Notes under the pieces: generated by a model | Told to the model about the DNA's origin: nothing | The model's input: the letters and a program-made list of their open reading frames with translations, nothing else | Databases searched by the model: none | In this document: positions 13,461-22,749 of the stretch, one piece after another | Position numbering within the stretch: the stretch's first letter is position 1 | Layout: each line of letters opens with the position of its first letter | IMG/VR virus record: IMGVR_UViG_3300033143_001136 | Coordinates: 1-29,484 of that record | DNA from: a virus | Length of the DNA: 29,484 bases | Strand: one strand, 5' to 3' | Made by a program: the position numbers and the translations under genes

Positions 13461-14672
13461 ATGGCAATTAACGTAAATACAGTATACACTACTGTTCTTT
13501 CTATTTTAAACAAAGAGCAGAGAGGTTATATAACTCCTGATGAGTTTAATAAATTAGCCACACAGGTACAGTTAGAAATATTTGAAAATTATTTTGAAGA
13601 CTACAACCAGTTGTTGAGAGTGCCACAAACAGACACCGAATACGTTGATAGACAGAAAAATATTAATACAGCAATATCAATATTTAAACAGTTTGGTGAA
13701 ACAACTATTATTCCAGCAGGATTTGTTACATTATTAACTATAACTAACCCAGGTGTAGGTTATGTAAGCGCAACTAATGCAACCACAACAGGTGGTAATG
13801 GTAATGGCTTAACTGTTGATACTACAGTTGCGTCGCCTGGTTTTAATATAGTTGCAGGAGGAGTTAGCTATACACAAGGTATAAATATACCAACTTCTTC
13901 TTCTACAACTGGTACTTCTTTGACTGTAGATATAAACAGCGTAAGTGGTAGTGGAGAAATAACTGGTTTAACTATAAATAATCCTGGAACAGGTTATATT
14001 AATGGTAATGAATTATTAACTGTAATACAAGGTGCAAATTCAACTGCTCAAATACAATTAACTTCAACTAGTATTGGAGCTTTACAAAGTGTAAGTATAA
14101 ATAATGGTGGATCTGGATATGCTGTTGGAGACGTAGTTAGTATTGCTGGTGCAAACCCAACATTTGCTACGGCTACAGTAGGTTCTGTTAATTCACTTTT
14201 ATATTTCTTACCCCCATCAAATACACACAGAATAGGTACTGTTATTTTTAAAAATAAAGAAATACAAAGAGTTGATAGAAACGAACTTCTTTATTTAAAC
14301 CTTTCCCCTATAACAAAGCCTTCTAAAACTTTCCCTGTTTATACATATGAGCAATCTACTGTCGGATCTAATGGTAACGACACGGGTCAACAACATATAT
14401 ATATTTATCCTGAATCAATAACAACAGCTAGTGATGTGACCGTGAGTTATATAAGAAAACCTAATGATGTTAGTTGGGGTTTTACAGTAGGAACTTTAGG
14501 TCAATATATTTATAACAAAGCTACATCAACACAATTTGAGCTGTCAAGCGTAGAGCAAACAGAGGTTATTATAAGAATACTAGCATATGCTGGTGTTGTC
14601 ATAAGAGACCCACAAATAGTACAAGTAGCAACACAAGCTATACAAGCAGAAGAAACAAACTCTAAATCATAA
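13461..14672 (+). CDS. Head-tail connector/neck protein with inserted Gly-rich repeat domain
   Basis: The 403-residue protein has an N-terminal helical part (1-85) with the look of a phage adaptor (ITPDEFNKLATQVQLEIFEN). A beta-rich insert at about 91-243 is built from short repeats: ITNPGVGYVSATN (94-106), TINNPGTGYINGNELLTV (171-188) and INNGGSGYAVGDVVSIAG (213-230). The C-terminal part resumes with HRIGTVIFKNKEIQRVDRNE and PITKPSKTFPVYTYEQ. The outer parts read as a continuous structural protein, so the repeats look like a domain inserted into a loop. Position after the capsid gene and before the tail genes supports a connector or neck role. The repeat function, possibly surface decoration or carbohydrate contact, is inferred. 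Confidence 0.65.
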   Translation: MAINVNTVYTTVLSILNKEQRGYITPDEFNKLATQVQLEIFENYFEDYNQLLRVPQTDTEYVDRQKNINTAISIFKQFGETTIIPAGFVTLLTITNPGVGYVSATNATTTGGNGNGLTVDTTVASPGFNIVAGGVSYTQGINIPTSSSTTGTSLTVDINSVSGSGEITGLTINNPGTGYINGNELLTVIQGANSTAQIQLTSTSIGALQSVSINNGGSGYAVGDVVSIAGANPTFATATVGSVNSLLYFLPPSNTHRIGTVIFKNKEIQRVDRNELLYLNLSPITKPSKTFPVYTYEQSTVGSNGNDTGQQHIYIYPESITTASDVTVSYIRKPNDVSWGFTVGTLGQYIYNKATSTQFELSSVEQTEVIIRILAYAGVVIRDPQIVQVATQAIQAEETNSKS

Positions 14673-14678
14673 TAAATC

Positions 14679-15929
14679 ATGAGTGTAATAAAACCTCCAA
14701 CTAATGGACTAATAACAGAAACTGGTCAACAATATTACCAAGGTGCTCAACCATTTAAAGGAGATAACACTGCAAACCAAGTATTAAAAACAACTTTCAA
14801 TACAGATTTATATTTAGGCGATATAAATCCTAATAACGCTGATTACGCTTTAAATAACTTTAAAATATATACAAGCACATCGGCAACTCCAGGATCTTGG
14901 ACTGAGTTAACTTCAGGTTACAGTGTTAATGGTAATGATATAACTATAACAGCTGCTACAACAGATTATATAGTTGTTCAATTAACTATACTTGATGGTG
15001 GTAAATATGGGAACACACCATCTGATAAAGCTTATGGTCAAGCTGTAGAAGATAATTATGGAGGATACCAATACATAAAACTTGAAGATATTGTAAATAA
15101 TTTTATGGTAGCGTATGTTGGTGCTGGTAAATTAATACTAGATGTAAAGAGAACTGATATAGTTTTTCATGCGAAAAGAGCTATACAAGAATTTAGCTAT
15201 GATACATTAAAAAGCATTAAGTCCTCTGAGTTAACAATACCTGATGGCTTGACACTAGTGCTACCTCAAGATTATGTTAATTATGTTAAGTTTTCTTGGG
15301 TAGATTCTTTAGGTGTTTTACATCCTATATACCCAACTAATAATTTAACAACAAGCCCTTATAATACACAAATTCAAGATAGCCAAGGTATACCTACTCA
15401 AGATAATTTTGGTAATGATTTAGAAGGATCATCTATTACTCAAGAAAGATGGCATGAAGCAAATGATAAGTTTATAAACGGTAATTTTAATACAAATGAC
15501 TTTACAAACGACATGTGGGCTTATAACTGGGATTACACTGGCTCGTGGTTTGGCGCTAGTTGGGGGCGTATGTATGGGTTAGAACCTCAAACATCGCAAG
15601 CAAACGGATGGTTTAATATGAATGAAAGAGAAGGTAAAGTTTCTTTTTCTAGTAATTTAAAAGATAAGTTAATTATATTTGAATATATATCTGATGGCTT
15701 AGCAACAGACATGGATACTAAAATACCTAAGCTAGCTGAAGACGCTATGTATTCTTATATATCTCACGCTATTTTAGCTAGTAGAATAAACCAACCAGAA
15801 TATATTGTACAAAGATTTAAAAGAGAAAAGAGCGCAAAACTTAGAAATACAAAAATAAGATTATCTAATATAAAGCTTGATGAAATAGTACAAGTTATGC
15901 GTGGTAAATCTAAATGGATAAAACATTAA
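14679..15929 (+). CDS. Neck/tail adaptor structural protein
   Basis: The 416-residue protein contains a beta-rich N-terminal region (YLGDINPNNADYALNNFKIY) resembling the head-to-tail adaptor start, then a helical YIKLEDIVNNFMVAYVGAG, an IVFHAKRAIQEFSYDTLKSI segment and LPQDYVNYVKFSWVDSLGVL. These are the kind of conserved blocks I associate with tail-tube-A-like or adaptor proteins of uncultured marine phages. A Trp/Gly-rich loop (WDYTGSWFGASWGRMYGLEP) may be surface exposed. A basic tail ends the protein. It follows the connector gene by six bases and precedes the large tail gene by five. The exact position in the virion is not shown. Confidence 0.65.
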   Translation: MSVIKPPTNGLITETGQQYYQGAQPFKGDNTANQVLKTTFNTDLYLGDINPNNADYALNNFKIYTSTSATPGSWTELTSGYSVNGNDITITAATTDYIVVQLTILDGGKYGNTPSDKAYGQAVEDNYGGYQYIKLEDIVNNFMVAYVGAGKLILDVKRTDIVFHAKRAIQEFSYDTLKSIKSSELTIPDGLTLVLPQDYVNYVKFSWVDSLGVLHPIYPTNNLTTSPYNTQIQDSQGIPTQDNFGNDLEGSSITQERWHEANDKFINGNFNTNDFTNDMWAYNWDYTGSWFGASWGRMYGLEPQTSQANGWFNMNEREGKVSFSSNLKDKLIIFEYISDGLATDMDTKIPKLAEDAMYSYISHAILASRINQPEYIVQRFKREKSAKLRNTKIRLSNIKLDEIVQVMRGKSKWIKH

Positions 15930-15934
15930 ATTAA

Positions 15935-18900
15935 ATGGCTGAAGTTAAAAATGCTTTTGTAGGCTCTAAAATGAATAAAGATCTTGAAGCAAGACTTGTT
16001 CCTTCTGGAGAATACAGAAATGCTGTAAATGCTCAGATAAGTAGATCTGAAGGAGCTGATGTCGGTGCTCTTGAAAATGCATTAGGTAATAGTCTAAAAG
16101 TAGATTTTTCAGTAAAAGAAGGACTAGCGGCAGGCACACTAAGTGTAATAGGCGCACACGTAGATGAAATTAACAATTTTATCTATGTTTTTTTAACAGA
16201 CTATAGTGGATCAACTTATAGCACATCTGCTAATAACTATATATATAGATACAATACAATTTCTAATATAGCTGTTAAATTAGTTCAAGGAGCTTTTTTA
16301 AATTTTTCTACAAGAAACCCAATATATGGTATAAATATATTAGAAGACTTTTTATTTTTTACAGATAACAGAAATCAACCTAGAAAAATAAATGTACTTA
16401 GAGCTCAAGAAGGTTTTGCAGGTTTTTTTTATGATTCAGAAGATAAAATATCTGTAGCAAAAATAAGTCCTTTTCAGCCTATAGAACTATATGAAGAAAT
16501 AACTGCTGCTATTGCAGCTGACTTTAAAGCACCGTCAACTAATCAGGGTATTGGAGAGTATCAAACAACAATGTTTAATGTATCAGATGAGTTTTTACCA
16601 TTAAGCACGAACCCTACTAACCCGTATTACGAAGAGAATTACTCTGGCGATAGAGAGTTTCTTGATGATAAATTTATTAGATTTTCTTATAGATTTAAAT
16701 TTAAAGACGGTGAGTATTCTGTATTAGCGCCTTTTACGCAAATAGCTTTTGTTCCAAAACAAGATGGTTATTTTATTTATGATGACTCTATTCCTTCAGA
16801 CATTCAAGACGATATGAAAGATGGTTATCAAACCACCATAATTAAATTTATGGAAAACAAAGTTGATAAAATAGGAGCTATTATACCAATGCCTTTAAAA
16901 TCTGATGGAACACCTTCTCAAGCAGGACAAATTCGTACGTTATTTGATATAGATGAAATAGAAATAATAGGTAAAGAATCTAGTAACTTATCTTTACAAT
17001 TAATAGATACTATACCAGCAAGTGAAATAACTGGAAATAATACTTTTATTAAGTATATATATGAATCTACAAAGCCATTTAAAACACTTCCTTCTTCTGA
17101 GATAAGTAGAGTTTTTGACAAAGTTCCAGTTAAAGCGTTAGCTCAAGAGGTTTCAAGTAATAGAATTATTTATGGAAACTATCAAGATAAACATACATCA
17201 CCAGAAGGATTAGATTATAACGTTACAGCAAGCAACAAGTCGGCTTTCGCTACTTATACTGGAAGTGATGTTGTAAAAAATACTACAAGCATTGTAGAAT
17301 ACCCTAACCACACTTTAAAGCAAAACAGAAATTATCAAGTAGGTTTTGTTTTATCAGACAGATACGGTAGATCTTCTTCTGTTATATTATCTAATACAAC
17401 TCAAACAGTAACAATAGGTGGTGTCACATATGGCGGATCAACGCTTTATCACCCTTATGCTAGTTACTCAGCGACAAGTGGCGCTGATAACTTTCCTGGT
17501 GATTCTTTAAAAGTAATATTAAATAGTTCTATAGGACCATCAGCTCCTAATGCTTCTACTAATTGGCCTGGGTTATATAATGGAGATACTACATCTTCAG
17601 CCTATAATCCACTAGGATGGTATTCTTATAAAATAGTAGTAAAGCAAACTCAGCAAGAATATTACAATGCATACTTACCAGGTATAATGGCAGCTCAACC
17701 TATAATAGATAACGCTTCGCCTGACGCAATTCAGGGTAGTATATCTAATACAGTTTTAGTAGGTGATAATATAAATAAAATACCTAGAGATTTATCTGAA
17801 GTAGGGCCACAGCAAAGACAGTTTAGAAGTTCTGTAAGGTTATTTCCAAGAGTTATAAACACAAACACAGTACCCACAAACAATGCTTCAAACCAACAAT
17901 ACGGAGTAGGTTTAGGTAATGAACAAATATTACCAGATATAGAAGGTATTACTGTAAACACTATATCTAATCTTAGAGATTTATTTGATTATAATCCTGC
18001 AGATCCTCCTATACCTGATAACTTCCCTCAGTTTTATTTATATGATTCTAATCCGTTAATAGCTCAGTTAGGTGTAAATTCTAAACTAGGTCAAAGAGCT
18101 AGTTTTTCAACACCAAGCGGCAACGCTTCGTACACTAGCATAACAATGAAGTTTGGACATCCTTTTTATCCAAACAGTACGAGTTGTACTACTGGTACTT
18201 GGTCTAATGCTGTTAATACTTACTATGTACCTTCTAATACTTTAGTTTATGTAACAGATGTGCAGGGTGTTACTTTTTCTACATCTTTCACAAGTTCTAA
18301 TCCATATCAAGCCAACTGGGCTGGTGGACCTACAAATGTCCCGGTTTCTGGTTGGGATTTTAGTTGCGTTGGTACAGGTGATGGGGCTAATCCTCCTGAA
18401 ACACCAAAAAAACAATATGTAAATTTTGATGACGATGTGGATGTTCCTGTTGGTAAACAAGTTGTTTTAACAGGATCAAGATCATCAGCGCCTCCAGGTA
18501 TACAACAATTAGCTGTTGTAGAAACAGAACCAACTGAATCAGTTATAGATATATATTATGAAACAACATCTGCTGGATTAATATCACAAATAAATAATGT
18601 TAATGATACAGATACTGGGGCCGCGTCATCTGTTCAAGATGACCAATCAAATTCATTTTTTGTAGAAGCAAATATGACTCAAGGCCAACAGTTGTTTAGA
18701 TTTAAAGCAAAAGACGCTGCGGGACAGATTATAAGAACAGCTAACACTACTCCAACAGGAAACAATGTAGTTGGTTTTGCTTTAACGAGTGTGTTTACAA
18801 ACGAGTCTACACCTCAAGACGTTACAAGTTATTTTGCTAATCTTTCTGTTTCTCCACCTGTAGATTTTGAAGGTAATCAAGATACTGGTTGGTATTTAAC

Positions 18901-19750
18901 TTTAAGAAATGGTTATGATGCTAACGTGTGGTATGGCAGCGATGCGGGTAAAAGAAGTTTTACTTTTAACTTTGTAGTAACTGTAACGCCAGCTGGTCAA
19001 TCTCCAGCTAACACCTCATTTACAGTTACAAAAGATTTAATTAATTCAGCACCAAATATAGAAAGTGTTAATCCAGCTAGCCCTGTAGAGTTAACTTACG
19101 GCAATACATTCATAACTGATATTAGAGCTAATAATGGAGCTAATCAAAATAATGACAATAGAGGTAAAGATATTACTTGGAGTATTGTATCAGCTACAGG
19201 AGCCAACGGTTTTACTTACAATAATAAATTTGAAATTATAGGTAACTCTGGAAATCCAAGCGATTTATATAATATAGGTAGGTTACAAAGATCAACTGGC
19301 GGTGGTGGTACACAAGACAGTACGTTTATTGTTCAAGATTATACTATAGTTGTAAGAGCTTCTGATCCAGGTGCATCGACAGATCAAACCATACAGGTAA
19401 CTATGGGTAACATACCTACATATGTAAAAGAATACGAAGCGTATACAGGGTCAGGTAGTGATAGAGATGATATTATTTTTGTAATAATTAGAATACAAGA
19501 CAGTACCTCTGCTCAAAATGGTTATTATCTTTATGATAATCCATGGAGCACGTTAAATAATTCTAATCCTATCCAAATAGATTATACAAATGCATGTACT
19601 GGTAACTGTGCTAGTTATAATGGTGATTGGTTTTTTGCTTCTAGTGAAAGCGCTGTAATAAGTTTATATGAAGCTGCTCTAGGTCAAAGCCAAACTACAA
19701 CAGATATAACAACAATAAGCACATCAGCTTATCAGTTTATAATAGTATAA
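15935..19750 (+). CDS. Large tail protein (tail-tube-B/hub-like) with C-terminal Ig-like region
   Basis: The 1271-residue protein begins MAEVKNAFVGSKMNKDLEAR. Its first third contains repeated beta blades (NNFIYVFLTDYSG; NPIYGINILEDFLFFTDNRN), suggesting a beta-propeller like podovirus tail hub proteins. A conserved block around 455-480 (YPNHTLKQNRNYQVGFVLSD) and FPGDSLKVILN with YNAYLPGIMA are typical of this family in marine phages as I recall. Residues about 1038-1180 (from SAPNIESVNPASPVEL) read as an Ig/cadherin-like domain, and the last 90 residues with a CTGNC pair may be a host-contact tip. The stop overlaps the next ATG by one base. Receptor binding is inferred from size and domain order. 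Confidence 0.7.
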   Translation: MAEVKNAFVGSKMNKDLEARLVPSGEYRNAVNAQISRSEGADVGALENALGNSLKVDFSVKEGLAAGTLSVIGAHVDEINNFIYVFLTDYSGSTYSTSANNYIYRYNTISNIAVKLVQGAFLNFSTRNPIYGINILEDFLFFTDNRNQPRKINVLRAQEGFAGFFYDSEDKISVAKISPFQPIELYEEITAAIAADFKAPSTNQGIGEYQTTMFNVSDEFLPLSTNPTNPYYEENYSGDREFLDDKFIRFSYRFKFKDGEYSVLAPFTQIAFVPKQDGYFIYDDSIPSDIQDDMKDGYQTTIIKFMENKVDKIGAIIPMPLKSDGTPSQAGQIRTLFDIDEIEIIGKESSNLSLQLIDTIPASEITGNNTFIKYIYESTKPFKTLPSSEISRVFDKVPVKALAQEVSSNRIIYGNYQDKHTSPEGLDYNVTASNKSAFATYTGSDVVKNTTSIVEYPNHTLKQNRNYQVGFVLSDRYGRSSSVILSNTTQTVTIGGVTYGGSTLYHPYASYSATSGADNFPGDSLKVILNSSIGPSAPNASTNWPGLYNGDTTSSAYNPLGWYSYKIVVKQTQQEYYNAYLPGIMAAQPIIDNASPDAIQGSISNTVLVGDNINKIPRDLSEVGPQQRQFRSSVRLFPRVINTNTVPTNNASNQQYGVGLGNEQILPDIEGITVNTISNLRDLFDYNPADPPIPDNFPQFYLYDSNPLIAQLGVNSKLGQRASFSTPSGNASYTSITMKFGHPFYPNSTSCTTGTWSNAVNTYYVPSNTLVYVTDVQGVTFSTSFTSSNPYQANWAGGPTNVPVSGWDFSCVGTGDGANPPETPKKQYVNFDDDVDVPVGKQVVLTGSRSSAPPGIQQLAVVETEPTESVIDIYYETTSAGLISQINNVNDTDTGAASSVQDDQSNSFFVEANMTQGQQLFRFKAKDAAGQIIRTANTTPTGNNVVGFALTSVFTNESTPQDVTSYFANLSVSPPVDFEGNQDTGWYLTLRNGYDANVWYGSDAGKRSFTFNFVVTVTPAGQSPANTSFTVTKDLINSAPNIESVNPASPVELTYGNTFITDIRANNGANQNNDNRGKDITWSIVSATGANGFTYNNKFEIIGNSGNPSDLYNIGRLQRSTGGGGTQDSTFIVQDYTIVVRASDPGASTDQTIQVTMGNIPTYVKEYEAYTGSGSDRDDIIFVIIRIQDSTSAQNGYYLYDNPWSTLNNSNPIQIDYTNACTGNCASYNGDWFFASSESAVISLYEAALGQSQTTTDITTISTSAYQFIIV

Positions 19751-20139
19751 TGTATAATCAAATTGAAATAAAAAAACATATAGAAAATTTATTAAAACTC
19801 AACTGGGGTGATTATAAACTGTATTTAGTAGGAGGAGCTCTTCATAAAAAAGAAACAAAAGATATAGATATATGTATGATCGGTCCATATAATTCAAGTG
19901 TTATTTTTGAATTAATAGATAAAGGCACAAGGCTAGGGCCTTTTGATATTTTTTATATTAATGAAGATCAGCTTGGTGTTACAAAACCTTATACAGCTAA
20001 ATCATACGACAGAGGTTTTCCTAGAGCACAACAAAGAAAAGGAGAGTGGATTGATGGTTTGTTCTGGCAAACGTGGGACTTTCCTCAAATTTTAACCAAT
20101 AAACCACCTAAATTAATTTATAATAGTGTAATTATATAA
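19750..20139 (+). CDS. Minimal nucleotidyltransferase-like protein (pol-beta fold motif)
   Basis: The 129-residue protein shows the pol-beta superfamily nucleotidyltransferase pattern: hydrophobic-GG (LYLVGGA, 24-30), nine residues between the second Gly and Asp38, then DID (38-40) and a third acidic residue in PFDIFYI (Asp66). Catalytic Asp residues of the family are therefore all present. The length fits a single minimal domain without a C-terminal helical partner. It sits between two tail genes with TAATG coupling to the upstream one. Family members transfer nucleotides to RNA, proteins or small molecules. The substrate here is unknown. A structural role is possible, but conserved catalytic residues argue for activity. 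Confidence 0.6.
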   Translation: MYNQIEIKKHIENLLKLNWGDYKLYLVGGALHKKETKDIDICMIGPYNSSVIFELIDKGTRLGPFDIFYINEDQLGVTKPYTAKSYDRGFPRAQQRKGEWIDGLFWQTWDFPQILTNKPPKLIYNSVII

Positions 20140-20140
20140 C

Positions 20141-21622
20141 ATGGCAGCTATAATAGAAGTAAAGTATTTTAATTCTTTTCTGTTGAAAAAGACTAATCCA
20201 ATATCTCAAAACACGGCAAATAAAGAACCTCAATGGAATGGATCAAGAGGAGTACCTACAGGTGTTAATGGTTCTTGGCCCGTTGAGTCTACAGGTAGTG
20301 GCTCAGCATCTAACTGGTTTATAGAAGAATCTAGAATTAGAGGCGGCTTTAACAATACTACTGTTGATTTTGGACCTAGAGCTTTTTTAGTAGAAGAAGA
20401 ACTTAATGGAGTACAAAGAATAAACTCTTTGATATATTCAGGTATATTTAACTCTAGAACAGGTGTAAATCAAACAAATGTGTTTCCGGTTGGTGAGGAT
20501 ATTTCTAAAAGTTTAGACCCAGCACAGGGTAGTATACAGAAGTTATACGCAGAAAATACTAATTTAAATATATTTCAAGAAAACAAAGTTAGCTATGCTT
20601 TAATAGATAAAGATGCTATATATACAGCAGAAGGAGGAGGAACAGCTGTTAGTCAATTAAACTTGGTTATTGGTCAAATAGTTCCTTACTTGGGTAACTT
20701 TGGTATAAGTAAAAATCCAAATAGCTTTGCTACATATGGATTTAGAAAATATTTTGTAGACACTGATAGAAACGCGGTGTTAAGATTGTCTAGAGATGGT
20801 ATAACAGAAATATCTAACTATGGCATGTATGACTTTTTTAGAGATGAGTTTAGTAAAATAACTACTACAACTAGCGAAGGTGTAGTAGTAGGTGGTTGGG
20901 ATATACACAACAAACAATATGTTGTATCACTACAGAACACAGCAAGTAGAGATTACAATACACTAGCATTTGATGAACAAGTAAGAGGTTGGTCAAGTTT
21001 CTTTTCTTATAGACCTGATTTTATGGTTAGTTTAAGAAATGATTTTTATACTTTTAATGAAGGATCTTTATATAAACATTATAGTGAAAGCGTTAATAGA
21101 GGTAATTTCTATGGAGTAGATAATAGCACAAGTATAACCTTTATATTTAATCCTTCTGTTAGTTTATCTAAGAACTTTAAAACAGTTAATTACGAAGGTA
21201 GTAATGGCTGGCGAATTGACAGCTTCATATCAGATGCAACTGGACCAGATGAATATAACGGCCAATATACTAGCTTTAATGATACTACTAATACTATTCC
21301 AAGCTACATGGAAGGTGAGTACATTATAAACCCAGCAAATGGAGAAGCAGTATATCCTGCTCAATATGGTAGTGTTTTTGGAACTACAACACCTCCATAC
21401 AATAAACAATATGCTGGCTTTGTTAGAAAAGAAAATAAATATGTTGCAAATTTAGTAAGCTCTACACCTGCTAATCCAGGCGAGATTATATTTGGAAACC
21501 AAGTAACTGGAATAAAAGGTTACTTTGCAACAGTTACAATATCAACAGATAACACTACAAACGTAGGTGCTGCTAAAGAATTATTTGCAGTATCTTCTGA
21601 TTACGTGGAATCTTCATATTAA
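20141..21622 (+). CDS. Tail structural protein, propeller/stabilisation-like
   Basis: The 493-residue beta-rich protein contains YALIDKDAIYTAEGGGTAVS, then IVPYLGNFGISKNPNSFATY, RKYFVDTDRNAVLRLSRDGI and EISNYGMYDFFRD. This series closely resembles tail stabilisation proteins of crAss-like and related phages as I know them, where blades of a propeller form part of the tail hub. A Ser/Thr/Asn-rich C-terminal part with GEIIFGNQVTGIKGYF follows. No catalytic motif is visible. It is separated from the nucleotidyltransferase-like gene by a single base and from the GNAT-like gene by five. Its place in the tail ring is inferred from family resemblance. Confidence 0.7.
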   Translation: MAAIIEVKYFNSFLLKKTNPISQNTANKEPQWNGSRGVPTGVNGSWPVESTGSGSASNWFIEESRIRGGFNNTTVDFGPRAFLVEEELNGVQRINSLIYSGIFNSRTGVNQTNVFPVGEDISKSLDPAQGSIQKLYAENTNLNIFQENKVSYALIDKDAIYTAEGGGTAVSQLNLVIGQIVPYLGNFGISKNPNSFATYGFRKYFVDTDRNAVLRLSRDGITEISNYGMYDFFRDEFSKITTTTSEGVVVGGWDIHNKQYVVSLQNTASRDYNTLAFDEQVRGWSSFFSYRPDFMVSLRNDFYTFNEGSLYKHYSESVNRGNFYGVDNSTSITFIFNPSVSLSKNFKTVNYEGSNGWRIDSFISDATGPDEYNGQYTSFNDTTNTIPSYMEGEYIINPANGEAVYPAQYGSVFGTTTPPYNKQYAGFVRKENKYVANLVSSTPANPGEIIFGNQVTGIKGYFATVTISTDNTTNVGAAKELFAVSSDYVESSY

Positions 21623-21627
21623 ATTAA

Positions 21628-22035
21628 ATGGATTTAAAAATAAGATTATTAAACGAAGAAGACTATAGTCTTTTGGAAAAATGGTGGAAAGCCTGGGGCT
21701 GGCCAGCAGTTAGTAAAGATATATTACCTGACAATGGCACTGGTGGCATTATGGTAGAACACGAAGGAAAACCTATGGCAGCTGGTTTTATATACTGGAG
21801 TAACTCTGGTTTATGCTGGTTTGATTGGGTTGTGTCAGATCCAAAAGGTAATAAAAGAGTAAGGCCTTTTGCTGTTAAGTTTTTAATAGAAGCTGCAGAG
21901 CAAATGGTTAAAGATGTAGGTAAAAAATGCATTATGTCAATAAGCAGAAGTAATAGCTTATTAAAGATACATAAAAAATTAGGTTGGCACGTAGATGAAA
22001 AGCCATCTTATGAAATGATAAAAAGAATAAATTAA
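21628..22035 (+). CDS. GNAT-like acetyltransferase-fold protein
   Basis: The 135-residue protein has the overall order of a GNAT domain: an N-terminal strand and helices (KIRLLNEEDYSLLEKWWKA), a central strand region (GGIMVEHEGKPMAAGFIYWS, CWFDWVVSDP), a long helix (VRPFAVKFLIEAAEQMVKDV) and a closing SNSLLKIHKKLGWHVDEKPS segment typical of GNAT C-termini. The usual acetyl-CoA loop Q/R-x-x-G-x-G/A is replaced by KGNKRVRP (73-80), so binding may be altered. It lies between a tail gene and the ejection genes. A known possibility is modification of a virion or host protein; the target is not inferable. Confidence 0.65.
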   Translation: MDLKIRLLNEEDYSLLEKWWKAWGWPAVSKDILPDNGTGGIMVEHEGKPMAAGFIYWSNSGLCWFDWVVSDPKGNKRVRPFAVKFLIEAAEQMVKDVGKKCIMSISRSNSLLKIHKKLGWHVDEKPSYEMIKRIN

Positions 22036-22046
22036 AAAGTAATAAT

Positions 22047-22736
22047 ATGGCAGCAATAACAGCAGTAGCAGTAGGGGCTGTGGCAATGGGGGTCGGAGGA
22101 GCCGTATCTGCCAATCAAGCAAAGCAACAAGCTAAGGGCTTCAAGAACGAAAAAGAAAGAGCTCGATATGAAATAGAGCAAATTAAAGCGGCTAGAGCAC
22201 CTATAGTAAATCCATATAAAGGAGTTAGTGATCTTAGTGGCATGGTAAGTAATCCCTTTGCTAACTTATCAGTTGCCACACAAGCTGCTGAATTCCAAGC
22301 AGAACAAGCAGACATGTCTCTAGCTAACACATTAGATTTACTAGCTTCAACTGGTGCTAGTGCAGGTGGAGCTACAGCTTTAGCTCAAGCAGCTTTAGCT
22401 AGTAAAAAAGGTATATCTGCTAGCATAGAGCAACAAGAAGCTGCCAATGAACAATTAAGAGCTCAAGGTCAAAGTGAAGCTGATAAGTTAAAAATGAGTG
22501 AGCAAATGAGATTACAACAAGCACAAGCAGCAGGAATACAATATGAATTTTCAGCTAAAGAAGCTAGAACAAATGCCGATCTAGGTTTTGCCGCAGGTAC
22601 TATGCAGCAAGCTGCTCAAAATCAAGCCAATGCTAAAGCTGCTCAAGGTCAAGCTTGGGGTAGTGCTATAAGTGGAATTGGCGGAGCTTTAATGAGTGGT
22701 GGACTAGGTGGAATGGGTGGTGGTAGTACAGGTTAA
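22047..22736 (+). CDS. Internal virion/ejection protein (small)
   Basis: The 229-residue protein begins with a hydrophobic Gly/Ala/Val segment (residues 2-20, ITAVAVGAVAMGVGGAV), followed by a charged coil, then an Ala/Gln/Ser-rich helical middle and a Gly-rich hydrophobic end (GIGGALMSGGLGGMGGG). These features resemble T7 gp14-like ejection proteins that enter the outer membrane during DNA delivery. It is the first of three consecutive genes for proteins of 229, 550 and over 1692 residues, the ejection-protein layout. Its first 90 bases are GC-rich (33 of 60 in line 22081), but this partly reflects Gly/Ala codons. The function is inferred from sequence character and order. Confidence 0.65.
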   Translation: MAAITAVAVGAVAMGVGGAVSANQAKQQAKGFKNEKERARYEIEQIKAARAPIVNPYKGVSDLSGMVSNPFANLSVATQAAEFQAEQADMSLANTLDLLASTGASAGGATALAQAALASKKGISASIEQQEAANEQLRAQGQSEADKLKMSEQMRLQQAQAAGIQYEFSAKEARTNADLGFAAGTMQQAAQNQANAKAAQGQAWGSAISGIGGALMSGGLGGMGGGSTG

Positions 22737-22749
22737 AAAATAAATTAAT

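Noticed and set aside
22041-22140. GC-rich start of the 229-residue ejection gene as a recombination patch
   Set aside because: The stretch encodes mainly Gly, Ala and Val, whose codons are GC-rich at positions one and two, so composition alone can explain it.
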